Positions 35,996-44,397 of a stretch of 64,000 bases of DNA are shown here, piece by piece (within the stretch, counting starts at the first letter, position 1; each line of letters begins with the position of its first letter). Origin of the DNA: JBAZUK01 sp041661445 (lineage in GTDB: Bacteria; Chlamydiota; Chlamydiia; Chlamydiales; SM23-39). The notes below the pieces were generated by a model. The model was given only the letters and a program-made list of their open reading frames with translations, searched no databases and had not been told where the DNA came from. Location of the stretch: assembly GCA_041661445.1 (NCBI GenBank), contig JBAZUK010000004.1, forward strand, positions 94,447 through 158,446, given 5' to 3'. Made by a program: the position numbers and the translations under genes.

Positions 35996-36931
35996 TTAAG
36001 TGTCTTTAAATGAATGAGTTAATGCAAAAGTTTTGTATATTCTATTAACAGATATAAAATATTGATAGTATTTCTCTCTGATCCTTAAGAACTTAATATT
36101 AAAAGCCAAATCCGATGGCAAGATAATATTAGATTTTAACCATCCGGGCCGCCATGTTTTTATTAATTTTTTATTTGCCGCAATTAAAATATGATCGATG
36201 TTTAATAATGAGGCCAGATGTACTGCAAATGAATCATTTCCGATTAAATATGAAGATTCATACAGATATGATGCAAAATCGCTAAGAGTAGATAAATTAG
36301 GCACAAATATACCGAGTTTTTCTAAATCGCTCCAGTCGTTTCTTTCCTGAGAAGATACTGTTATTGCTACCTCATATCCATTTCTTTTTAGTTTTTTACA
36401 AAGTTTTATGAACCTGGACTTATGATAGCACTTGTTTTTATCTTTTGAAGTCGGGTGTATAACAATTCTTTTTGGGTGCTTTTTATAGATAAGCTCTTTA
36501 GGTATTGTTATTCCTGTTTCAAGCGAAGGGGAGTTTGTATTAAAAAAAATGGACAGAGACTTTGCTAAGGCATGCGCAATCGGAATGTCTTCAGAGATTG
36601 CGATGTCCTTTGTAGATAAATTTCCATGTTTGGATTGTTTATAGGAAAAGTAAATTATACTTATTTCTTTGTTGGGCAGATTGTCTTTAAGATCTTTGAT
36701 TTTATTTAAGCAGCTATCGTCATTTTGTATAAATATATGATCAAAGCAATTTAGATTGCTGCTATGTGAATTTTTTTCGAAATTATAATCTGAAAACCAG
36801 TTTTTTAATGAAAAAATATTATCATGAATTATTGTGACATCATAATTTAGTTTTTTTAAATGATTGGCAAGAATCATCAAAATTAAAGCATCACCTATTG
36901 TGTCAACCGGTATTATTGCTGCTTTTTTCAT
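35996..36931 (-). CDS. Glycosyltransferase family 9 (heptosyltransferase-like)
   Basis: 311 residues. The N-terminal AIIPVDTIGDALILMILANHLKK matches the GT9 'ip.riGDvvlt.p....lk' opening. The C-terminal part has RIVIHPTSKDKNKCYHKSRFIKLCKKLK, SYLIGNDSFAVHLASLL and TWRPGW, the nucleotide-sugar site pattern. The family transfers heptose or related sugars to the LPS core. Acceptor unknown; with the GT25 gene it suggests lipooligosaccharide decoration. Separated from groEL by a strong terminator. Confidence 0.85.
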   Translation of the reverse strand: MKKAAIIPVDTIGDALILMILANHLKKLNYDVTIIHDNIFSLKNWFSDYNFEKNSHSSNLNCFDHIFIQNDDSCLNKIKDLKDNLPNKEISIIYFSYKQSKHGNLSTKDIAISEDIPIAHALAKSLSIFFNTNSPSLETGITIPKELIYKKHPKRIVIHPTSKDKNKCYHKSRFIKLCKKLKRNGYEVAITVSSQERNDWSDLEKLGIFVPNLSTLSDFASYLYESSYLIGNDSFAVHLASLLNIDHILIAANKKLIKTWRPGWLKSNIILPSDLAFNIKFLRIREKYYQYFISVNRIYKTFALTHSFKDT

Positions 36932-36951
36932 TAAAAATATCCTAAAATTCT

Positions 36952-36994
36952 TAAAAAAAATATTACTCGGATTTGTTTGGGTCCGAGAATATTT
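36952..36994 (-). terminator. Rho-independent terminator of the groEL paralogue
   Basis: In the minus sense AATATT-CTCGGA and TCCGAG-T-AATATT pair (core 36966-36971 with 36982-36987, one bulged base), followed by TTTTTTTTAAG. A second small hairpin (AGATTAG 36996-37002 with CTAATCT 37013-37019) lies between it and the gene end. Confidence 0.75.
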
Positions 36995-37096
36995 TAGATT
37001 AGTTTTTTCTTTCTAATCTTAAAATTTTCATTTTGGTTTCAAAGCAGCTACTGCCTTACTTTCTCTAAAATTCAAATCCTTATTTTAAGGAATTGA

Positions 37097-38677
37097 TTAT
37101 TTACCATCTTTAGAGTCGGCTATTAATACTTCCGAAAGAATTACCATTTTCGTAATAGAAACGCTATTTTCAAGTGCAGTTTTTATAACTTTTGCAGGAT
37201 CAATGATGCCTGACTTATAAAAATCTTCAATTTGCTCGGTTACAACATTAAATCCGAATGAGCTATCTTTTTCCAGGATCAAATTTATGATCAGATGATA
37301 GTCTAGTCCAGCGTTGTAAATGATTTGCTTTATTGGGGCTTCACAAGCTTTTTTCAAGATCATGGCGCCAACTTTTTCATCATTTTCCAGATTTAGCTCA
37401 TCAATTTTATCTTTTGCTCTTAATAGGGCAATTCCGCCGCCGGGTACAATGCCTTGTTCTATTGCAGATTTTGTCGAATTTAAACTGTCTTCGTATTTTT
37501 GTTTTTTTTGTTTTAATTCGCTTTCTGTTGCTGCGCCTACCTTAATTACAACAACTCCGCCTTTTATATTAGATATTCTCTTATCAATTTTTTCCTGATC
37601 ATATGGATCCTGAAGACTTATTTTTTCATTCTCCAGCTCTTTGATCCTTTTTTCAACTTCTGTTCCGGCTCCCTGGATGATTAAAGTATTTTCTTTTGAA
37701 ATAATAACTTTTTCAGCAGAACCTAAATTTTCATAAGTGACATCTTTGAGATTCATTCCTTTATCTTCATTGATGAAAGTAGCCCCACTCAGATAGGCAA
37801 TGTCTTCTAATACATCTCTTTTTTTCTCGCCGAAACTAGGCGTTTTAATTGCTGCAACTTTTATGATTTTTTTTATGTTATTGATAACAAGTGTTGCAAG
37901 AGCGTCGCCGTCAATATCATCGGCAATTATTAATAATTCAGATGAATTTGCAATGCATATCTGCAAAACAGGAAGAAGGTCCTGAATTGAATTTATCTTT
38001 TTATCTGTAATTAATATTTTGGGATTTTCCATTTCAACAGTCATTTTAATTTGATTGTTGCAGAAATAGGGGCTCAAATATCCTCTTTGAATTTCCATGC
38101 CTTCGACAAATTCTATTTCAGTTTCATTTTTTTTACCCTGTTCGATTGTTATTGTTGATTTTTCTTTTCCCTTAGAGAAAGCAAGGGCAATATCGCTGCC
38201 AATTTTCTCATCAAAGGAAGCTGATACGGTCGCAATGTTTTTAAGATCTTCATCTGTCTGGATTTTTTGAGAAATTCTATCTATCTCGCTTGTTACAGCT
38301 TTTAATGCTTTTTCCATTCCCTTTTTAATTAATACAGCTGATGATCCGGCTGCCATGCTTTTCATGGCTTCATTTACTAAAGAACGAAGTAATACTATTC
38401 CGGTTGTTGTTCCATCTCCGCAGGTCTGCTTAATTTTTTTTGCGGCTTCTTTTGCAAGAATAACGCCCATATCCTCGAATTCATCTTTTAATTCAATTTC
38501 ATCAACAATGCTATAACCGTCATTAGTAATTCTAGGCATTGCCCAAGAAGATATTCCGACATTCCTTCCTTTAGGACCAAGGGTAACAGCAACCGCATCC
38601 GCGATTTCATTGATACCTTTTTTTAACTTTTCTTTTGCTTCTTCATCAAAAATAATATCCTTAGGGTTCAAAGACAT
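37097..38677 (-). CDS. groEL3: Divergent chaperonin GroEL paralogue (chlamydial GroEL3-like)
   Basis: 526 residues covering the whole chaperonin fold. The ATP site is recognisable (LGPKGRNVG near 31 and CGDGTTTG near 87, with the catalytic Asp in GDGTTT kept), as is VPGGGIALL near 405. Divergence is strong: the usual DKSFGAPTITKDG is SSWAMPRITNDG, the flexible GGM tail is missing, and no groES gene is beside it. Chlamydiae have three groEL genes; the copy next to murF (CT755 in C. trachomatis, from memory) is the non-heat-shock GroEL3, which matches the position here. Client range and ring partner are unknown. Confidence 0.9.
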   Translation of the reverse strand: MSLNPKDIIFDEEAKEKLKKGINEIADAVAVTLGPKGRNVGISSWAMPRITNDGYSIVDEIELKDEFEDMGVILAKEAAKKIKQTCGDGTTTGIVLLRSLVNEAMKSMAAGSSAVLIKKGMEKALKAVTSEIDRISQKIQTDEDLKNIATVSASFDEKIGSDIALAFSKGKEKSTITIEQGKKNETEIEFVEGMEIQRGYLSPYFCNNQIKMTVEMENPKILITDKKINSIQDLLPVLQICIANSSELLIIADDIDGDALATLVINNIKKIIKVAAIKTPSFGEKKRDVLEDIAYLSGATFINEDKGMNLKDVTYENLGSAEKVIISKENTLIIQGAGTEVEKRIKELENEKISLQDPYDQEKIDKRISNIKGGVVVIKVGAATESELKQKKQKYEDSLNSTKSAIEQGIVPGGGIALLRAKDKIDELNLENDEKVGAMILKKACEAPIKQIIYNAGLDYHLIINLILEKDSSFGFNVVTEQIEDFYKSGIIDPAKVIKTALENSVSITKMVILSEVLIADSKDGK

Positions 38678-38762
38678 GATATAGCTCCAAATAAAATAAT
38701 TAATTAAAAAGATAATTTAAGTAATTTTTTAATTATTTTCAAGGAAAGTAAAAAACAAAGTA

Positions 38763-39569
38763 TTATTTAATTTTAAAAGCTTTATAAAGCTCTTTTTTAG
38801 ATATGTTTTTTATTTCAGCGCAGACTTTTATGGCTTCATCAAGACTAAGACCATGCAAGCTTTTTAAAAGCTTTATGCATTCTTCATTGCTGATATCATC
38901 GATCATTTCGCCTTTTTCAACAGCTAAAACGATTTCACCCTTTAAAGGGTTTTCTTTTAAAAACTTAAATAGCATTTCAGCTTCCATGCAAAGTCGCATC
39001 TCGAATTTTTTAGTCATTTCCTTTAATACCGCAACTCTTCTTTTTGGGGCTAACCTAGAGATAATTTCTATTGTTTCTTCAGTTCTTCTAGCCGATTCAA
39101 AAGCAATTGATGTGCCTTCAAAAAAAAGCATTTTTTTTATGGAAAATTCAAGTTCGCCTTTTTGTTTAGGTAAAAAACCTAAAAATTGAAATGTATGGGT
39201 GTCAAAGCCGCTTAAAACTAAAGCCTGTATGATAGAGCATGGTCCGGGAATTGCTTCAACTTTAATACCTGCTCCGTAGCATTCTTTTATAAGATTTTGT
39301 CCAGGATCAGATATCAGGGGAGTGCCTGCATCAGATATAAGTCCAATAACCTTATCGTTTTTTAAGTCATCTAAAATTTTTTTTTGAATTTTTGATTCAT
39401 TGAATTTATGAAAACATATTAAAGGAGTATTGATTTTATAGTGCGCTAAAAGGTTCTTGCTGACTCTTGTGTCTTCACACAATATATAACAGCAGCCGGA
39501 CATTACTTCAATTGCCCGAAGCGTGATGTCTTTTAGATTACCAATAGGTGTTGAAATAATATATAACAT
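38763..39569 (-). CDS. rsmI: 16S rRNA (cytidine-1402 2'-O) methyltransferase RsmI
   Basis: 268 residues, tetrapyrrole-methylase fold. It begins LYIISTPIGNLKDITLRA and has CEDTRVSKNLLAHY, GLISDAGTPLISDPG and AIPGPCSIIQALVLSGF, the SAM-binding and family blocks. It methylates the 2'-O of C1402 in 16S rRNA. It directly follows tRNA-Cys on the same strand, by 4 bases, so they may be co-transcribed. Confidence 0.95.
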   Translation of the reverse strand: MLYIISTPIGNLKDITLRAIEVMSGCCYILCEDTRVSKNLLAHYKINTPLICFHKFNESKIQKKILDDLKNDKVIGLISDAGTPLISDPGQNLIKECYGAGIKVEAIPGPCSIIQALVLSGFDTHTFQFLGFLPKQKGELEFSIKKMLFFEGTSIAFESARRTEETIEIISRLAPKRRVAVLKEMTKKFEMRLCMEAEMLFKFLKENPLKGEIVLAVEKGEMIDDISNEECIKLLKSLHGLSLDEAIKVCAEIKNISKKELYKAFKIK

Positions 39570-39573
39570 AAAA

Positions 39574-39645
39574 AGGTGGCACCCAGATTTGAACTGGGGA
39601 ATGGGAGCTTTGCAGGCTCCTGCCTTACCGCTTGGCTATGCCACC
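39574..39645 (-). tRNA. tRNA-Cys (GCA anticodon)
   Basis: Minus-strand cloverleaf. The acceptor GGTGGCA pairs with TGCCACC, and the discriminator is T73 as expected for Cys. The anticodon stem is GGAGC/GCTCC with loop CTGCAAA, and the T arm contains GTTCAAATC. CCA is not encoded. Confidence 0.95.
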
Positions 39646-39660
39646 GAAAAATTTATAAGA

Positions 39661-39689
39661 ATTTTACAAATTATATAAAAGAAAATCAA
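39661..39689 (-). promoter_or_regulatory. tRNA-Cys promoter
   Basis: Minus strand TTGATT (39684-39689), 17-base spacer, TAAAAT (39661-39666), 15 bases before the tRNA. Nearly the same layout as the tRNA-His promoter. Confidence 0.5.
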
Positions 39690-39776
39690 CGAAATAAATT
39701 TTTGGACTTAAAATAATTTTTTGTAAATTGTTATAATAAATTAAAGAAATGCAAAATATTATTATGTGAGATCTTA

Positions 39777-39860
39777 ATGAAAATTCGAAATATAATTGAA
39801 AAAAGCTTTGATTTTTTATTACATAAGCATGATTGGCTGATTTCGTTTTTTATCTCTTAG
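39777..39860 (+). other. Possible truncated gene start (27 codons)
   Basis: A frame ATG to TAG encodes MKIRNIIEKSFDFLLHKHD followed by WLISFFIS. It has the amphipathic-then-hydrophobic look of an inner-membrane protein N-terminus, and an AT-rich TATAAT-containing leader lies upstream. It ends exactly where the USP-tail relic begins. It may be a gene truncated by the event that placed the USP-like gene here, or a chance frame. Confidence 0.25.
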
Positions 39861-39923
39861 GGGCCAACGTATAAGTGTATATAAGCTGTTATCAAAATCT
39901 TTTTTTTCTGCTTCAGTTACCTC
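39858..39923 (-). pseudogene. Relic duplicate of the USP-like gene's 3' end
   Basis: Just after the stop of the USP-like gene, the minus strand reads EVTEAEKKDFDN followed by a degenerate SLYTLIRWP. The USP-like protein itself has EVTEAEEKDFDD (566-577) followed by a YMYLYTDP end. DNA match over the first 37 bases is high. It looks like the leftover tail of a second copy or of a replaced allele. Confidence 0.5.
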
Positions 39924-41712
39924 AGTTAACCACAGTTGCTATTGGATCAGTGTATAAGTACATATAAGCCAATTTTTTTCGATCATCAAAATCTTTTTCT
40001 TCTGCTTCTGTTACTTCAGAACCATAGTTGCTATTGTCATCTAAGCTATTGAATTTATACCATTTTCCGTCATCTTTTTCGATGTATGTTATATAATGTC
40101 CTGATTTTGTTGTTTCGCCCAGATGATAGATAAATCCTTTAAGAGAAAAGTCTACTTCATCATAAAGAACATCTGCAGATAAATGAGATCCCTTTTGTAA
40201 TTTTAATTTTTCAGGGACAGAAATTAGTGTATTGTCTTTTGTTGTTTCAGGAGGAAGGGGGGTTCCGTTTTCATCACATTTTTGATTTCCATTTTCATCT
40301 AGAGCAGGATACGAATTGAAACGCTGAACTTTTAGCATTAAAAAAGGAGGCTTTTTAGTATATAAGGTTTCCTTTTTAGTGATTTTATGTGCGCCATTAG
40401 CATCGCGGGATTCAGGGAGTTTTGCTAGATCGGTTTCTTGACAAAATTTATCTAAACTTTCTTGAAGAGAAGGTTTAACTTCCACATCAAGTATAGTTGT
40501 GTTGGCTGTAGTTATTGCGCCTGTAGACATGAGATCATTGTACATTCCCCCAAGGTGAGGTGCTTTATAAAATTGCTCGGTTTTTGTTTGAAACTCTTCT
40601 TTCTTACTATCAAAACAGCTGCTTCTTGAAATAACTTCATGGGGGTCTTGTTCCAGATCTAGATCAACTATATCATGGCCGGCTTTATCTTTTTTTAACG
40701 CTTCTTTTGCAAATTCTATCGCTTCTCTTTCACGTTCTTCTTTTGGTTTGGCAAATTCAACAGCTTGCCCGTCTTTGGTTTTTGTTGCATCAATTAACGC
40801 TTTAGCTGCATGAAGATAACAAGTGTTATACAGTTTTTTTTGTTTAGGAACATCTGGTGTAGATGTTTTTTGAATTGAATCAGTTTTTGCTTTAGGATCA
40901 TCTTGTTTTATTATTTTTGCCTTGAATGTCCATTTATCCGGATTAGTCCAGTCTAATACGTTTAATGATAATACAATACAATCTGTTATGTCTTCTGAAT
41001 CTAAAATACCTTCATGAAGGACAATGATTTTTGTTTTTATTTCACCTTTAGCATTTTCTTTGTAGCTTCCGTCATCATTTTTTTCTTTTACTACTACATA
41101 AAAAACACATTCTTTTGTGAAATCCGGTTTTCCATCTTTTAGGCTAGTTTTTATTCGCATTGAAACAACATCTTTAATATCAATTTTTTTGCCTTTCCCA
41201 TATTCCTGCCAGCAATTTTGCATTTTTTCTCTGATTTGTGTTATTTCGCTTTTTTTAGGATCTTCATCGTCAGCGAAATTATATTCTTCAAGGTACTTTT
41301 GAGTCCTTCGGTTGTTATAATTTTTAAGTCCGGTTGTAATGTTTTCTGTTATTTCTTTCGCACCACTAGAAAAAAAACGTGCCACTTCCAAACTCTTTCT
41401 TGCAATGAAATGCAAGGCTCTGGTTTTTCTTTTTTCACCGGCTTTGGTATAATCGTTGATTAGCTTATCAATTTTTGTAGTTGTTACATCTTTAGGATCC
41501 CACTGTTTGGTTCTTTTTGCCCAGAACTCAAAATGCTGACCATCAATTGCGTCATCATCTGTAGGTTTGAAAGAAACCTTCGTATTTATATCGGAGAATT
41601 TTATTTGACTTTCTTTATCTGTAAATCCTGTTGAAATGGAAGCAGGGGTAGTGGATTGAGATAATGAAGATGAAGTAGATGTTTGCGATTTATTAGTTAT
41701 ATTTGTTGTCAT
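39922..41712 (-). CDS. Ubiquitin-specific-protease-like (peptidase C19) protein, candidate effector
   Basis: 596 residues. The Cys box is KKLYNTCYLHAAKALID with Cys298, lacking the usual leading Gly. The His box spans 518-595: a YDLxGxIxHxGxxxxGHY-type block with His539 in KSGHYITY, then WYKFNSLDDN with Asp558/559 or Asn555 as third residue, and finally the AYMYLYT strand. The segment PPFLMLKVQRFNSYP near 455 matches the 'lP.iL.i.lkRF' USP motif. The first 280 residues are novel, starting with a Thr/Ser-rich disordered tip. No signal peptide. USP-type deubiquitinases are eukaryotic in origin and in bacteria are host-directed; that role is inferred. A strong own promoter precedes the gene. Confidence 0.75.
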   Translation of the reverse strand: MTTNITNKSQTSTSSSLSQSTTPASISTGFTDKESQIKFSDINTKVSFKPTDDDAIDGQHFEFWAKRTKQWDPKDVTTTKIDKLINDYTKAGEKRKTRALHFIARKSLEVARFFSSGAKEITENITTGLKNYNNRRTQKYLEEYNFADDEDPKKSEITQIREKMQNCWQEYGKGKKIDIKDVVSMRIKTSLKDGKPDFTKECVFYVVVKEKNDDGSYKENAKGEIKTKIIVLHEGILDSEDITDCIVLSLNVLDWTNPDKWTFKAKIIKQDDPKAKTDSIQKTSTPDVPKQKKLYNTCYLHAAKALIDATKTKDGQAVEFAKPKEEREREAIEFAKEALKKDKAGHDIVDLDLEQDPHEVISRSSCFDSKKEEFQTKTEQFYKAPHLGGMYNDLMSTGAITTANTTILDVEVKPSLQESLDKFCQETDLAKLPESRDANGAHKITKKETLYTKKPPFLMLKVQRFNSYPALDENGNQKCDENGTPLPPETTKDNTLISVPEKLKLQKGSHLSADVLYDEVDFSLKGFIYHLGETTKSGHYITYIEKDDGKWYKFNSLDDNSNYGSEVTEAEEKDFDDRKKLAYMYLYTDPIATVVN

Positions 41713-41764
41713 AAGCTTCTCTTTAATGTTTTTTTATTTATTAATTATTATTATATCTATTAAT

Positions 41765-41794
41765 ATTATACTTTAAATTTTAATTAATTATCAA
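41765..41794 (-). promoter_or_regulatory. Promoter of the USP-like gene
   Basis: Minus strand TTGATA (41789-41794), 18-base spacer, TATAAT (41765-41770), about 52 bases before the ATG at 41712. Confidence 0.6.
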
Positions 41795-41876
41795 TAAATT
41801 TTTAAGAGTTTATTAATGATTAATTAATTATTTATAAGTTAATTGTAATTAATGATTTAAACAAAAAGAATTTATT

Positions 41877-43136
41877 ATGAATAAATTAATAAAGAAAGTA
41901 ATTAACCTGGGCGCCAGGAATTATCAGATCGATAGCAGGCTTGTTAACGAAAAAGACCTTTTCTTTGCCTTAAAGGGGGCCAGAACCGATGGTCATCTAT
42001 ATTTAAGGGCAATAGCGAAGGAAAAGGCTTTAGCCGCAGTTATTAATAAGGACTATTATGTTCCCCAAGACATTGATATTGAGCTTATTAGAGTTGATAA
42101 TGTTTTATCTTTCTTGCAGAATGTTGCAACAGAAGCGCTTAAGAAAAGCAGAGCTAAAAAAATCGGCATAACAGGTTCTTTTGCCAAGACAACTACCAAA
42201 GAGTTTATTGCTACATTATTAAATGGTAAATTCAAAGTCTCTAAAACCTATAAGAACTATAATAGTCAGGCGGGGTTCCCGATAGCTATTTTGAATATTG
42301 ATAAGGATGTAGATTTTTTAGTACTTGAGATGGGAATGGAAGAAAAAGGTGAAATTGCAAAACTTGTAAATATAGCTCCGTTGGATATTGCATTGATTAC
42401 TCAATTGCTTCCTTATCACAATATCTTTGAAAACATTGATGATTTGTCAGATGCGAAAAAAGAAATTTTCTCAAATCAAGATACAAAGATCAAGCTGATC
42501 AATAAAAAGATTTCCCATTTAAAGGCCTTCTCCGATGATAGATATTTAACTTTTTCAACAGATGATGAAATGGCTGATTTTTATTTGGATATTGAAAATC
42601 AAATTTTTTATGAATTTGGAAAAAAAGTTGAGTTTAAACTTCCTTTTAATGAAACGCATTTTTTAGAAAATTTATCTTCTGCTGTGGCTGTCTGCAGATT
42701 ATGCGAAATGTCTTATGATGATATTTTTGAAGGGTTTAAATCTTTAAAAGCATTTGATTTAAGATTTGAAAAAGTCTATATAAACGATGTCCTGTTTATT
42801 AAAGACTGCTACAATGCAAATCCGATTTCAACTATCGCCGCTTTAAAAAACATTCCTAAAACTAAAGGAAAAAAAATTGCTGTTTTAGGATCTAATTTGG
42901 GACTAGGAAAATATTCGAAGGAAGATCATTTGAAGATCTATAAAGTAGCAAAAGAAAACGTTGATGAAATTTTATGTTATGGAAATGAATGGGAAGAAAT
43001 TGATAATATCTTACTTTTTTCGGATCATGAAAGTTTAGCAAAGCATCTTAATCAAATAATGAAAAAAGATGATGTTGTTTTGATAAAAGGTTCAAGATCT
43101 ATGGAGCTTGAAAAAATTTTTAATTTTATAAATTGA
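41877..43136 (+). CDS. murF: UDP-N-acetylmuramoyl-tripeptide--D-alanyl-D-alanine ligase MurF
   Basis: 419 residues. It has the MurF/Mur-ligase layout: an N-terminal substrate domain (DSRLVNEKDLFFALKGARTDGH), a central ATPase with NYNSQAGFPIAIL and LVLEMGM, and a C-terminal DCYNANPIST domain. It adds D-Ala-D-Ala to the UDP-MurNAc-tripeptide in the cytosol. The P-loop reads TGSFAKTTTKE, with Phe-Ala in place of the usual Asn-Gly before the catalytic lysine. First gene of the wall cluster, with an AT-rich leader and no good ribosome-binding site. Confidence 0.93.
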   Translation: MNKLIKKVINLGARNYQIDSRLVNEKDLFFALKGARTDGHLYLRAIAKEKALAAVINKDYYVPQDIDIELIRVDNVLSFLQNVATEALKKSRAKKIGITGSFAKTTTKEFIATLLNGKFKVSKTYKNYNSQAGFPIAILNIDKDVDFLVLEMGMEEKGEIAKLVNIAPLDIALITQLLPYHNIFENIDDLSDAKKEIFSNQDTKIKLINKKISHLKAFSDDRYLTFSTDDEMADFYLDIENQIFYEFGKKVEFKLPFNETHFLENLSSAVAVCRLCEMSYDDIFEGFKSLKAFDLRFEKVYINDVLFIKDCYNANPISTIAALKNIPKTKGKKIAVLGSNLGLGKYSKEDHLKIYKVAKENVDEILCYGNEWEEIDNILLFSDHESLAKHLNQIMKKDDVVLIKGSRSMELEKIFNFIN

Positions 43137-43181
43137 TCAATTTATTGATTTTTTTTAATATATTGTTAACCGGGCAAAAAA

Positions 43182-44393
43182 ATGCTTCTTCTTTTGATAA
43201 AATATCTATTTAGCTTTTTTAATAGTGAAATACCTACAGTGTTCAATTATGCTTCAACAAAAATGATTTTAGCTGCGATAACCTCATTAATGATAACAAT
43301 TTTTTTTGGACCTTTTGTGATAAGAAGATTGTACATCATGAAGATCGGTCAAAAAATTCGAACAAAAGATATCTGCCCTGTTTTAGCCGAACTGCATGAA
43401 AAGAAAAAAGATACGCCTACCATGGGTGGTATCCTAATATTATTTTCCATGATAATTTCATTGTTATTATGGATGGATTTATCGAACTTTTTTACTTTGA
43501 TTTTATTGATCACTACTATTTGGCTCGGCAGCGTTGGGGCTTTGGACGATTATTTAAAACTTAAGTATAAAAATTCAAAAGGTCTTCCTTCAAAACTTAA
43601 ATTTTTGCTTCAGTTTGTATTTGCAGCTTTAGTTGGAATGTATCTGCTTATGCCGATGAATAATACAAAAAACTCTTTTAGGCCAACTGCAAAAGAATAT
43701 AGCTCCAAAAAAGCAATAGAAAAAAAATTAGCGCCTAAAATTCAGAATTTAACAACGAAAGAATATATGTCAAAACTATATGTTCCTTTCTGTAAAAAAC
43801 CTATTACTTTCAAAGGTCTTGGAACCATTTTTATTTTTCTTTTGATAATCTTTGTGATAACCGGGTCATCTAATGCAGTGAACCTAACAGATGGATTGGA
43901 TGGTTTAGCTTCGGGGTGCCTTGTAATGGTAGCGGTTGTGCTCGCTTTGATCGCCTTTTTTTCAAACCACGTCCAGATGGCAAAATATTTGAATGTTTTA
44001 TATATAGAAGATAGTGCCCAGATTGCAATTTATTTATTTGCCATGGCCGGGGCCTGCCTTGGATTTTTGTGGTATAATGGTTTTCCCGCCCAGATATTCA
44101 TGGGAGATACCGGATCTTTATCTTTAGGCGGAATTATTGGAGTATCTGCGGTTTTATTGAGAAGAGAACTTTTGCTTGGAGTGATCGGCGGCATTTTTGT
44201 TGCAGAAGCGCTTTCAGTAATTTTACAAGTGTTGAGTTATAGGTATAGAAATAAAAAAAGAATTTTTTTATGTTCTCCGCTGCATCATCATTTTGAATAT
44301 AAGGGATGGCCTGAGCCAAAAGTTGTAATTCGATTTTGGATCATTGGACTTCTTTTAGCAATAATCGGAATAGCATCAATGAAGTTTCAGTAA
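43182..44393 (+). CDS. mraY: Phospho-N-acetylmuramoyl-pentapeptide transferase MraY
   Basis: 403 residues, ten predicted membrane segments. Catalytic and family blocks: KKDTPTMGGILIL near 75, GALDDYLKLKYKN near 119, NLTDGLDGLASG near 237, MGDTGSLSLGG near 307 and CSPLHHHFEYKGWPEPKVVIRFW. It transfers phospho-MurNAc-pentapeptide to undecaprenyl phosphate to form lipid I. A charged insert of about 45 residues (roughly 165-205) lies between two membrane segments; it lengthens the protein beyond the usual 360. Confidence 0.97.
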   Translation: MLLLLIKYLFSFFNSEIPTVFNYASTKMILAAITSLMITIFFGPFVIRRLYIMKIGQKIRTKDICPVLAELHEKKKDTPTMGGILILFSMIISLLLWMDLSNFFTLILLITTIWLGSVGALDDYLKLKYKNSKGLPSKLKFLLQFVFAALVGMYLLMPMNNTKNSFRPTAKEYSSKKAIEKKLAPKIQNLTTKEYMSKLYVPFCKKPITFKGLGTIFIFLLIIFVITGSSNAVNLTDGLDGLASGCLVMVAVVLALIAFFSNHVQMAKYLNVLYIEDSAQIAIYLFAMAGACLGFLWYNGFPAQIFMGDTGSLSLGGIIGVSAVLLRRELLLGVIGGIFVAEALSVILQVLSYRYRNKKRIFLCSPLHHHFEYKGWPEPKVVIRFWIIGLLLAIIGIASMKFQ

Positions 44394-44397
44394 ATAT

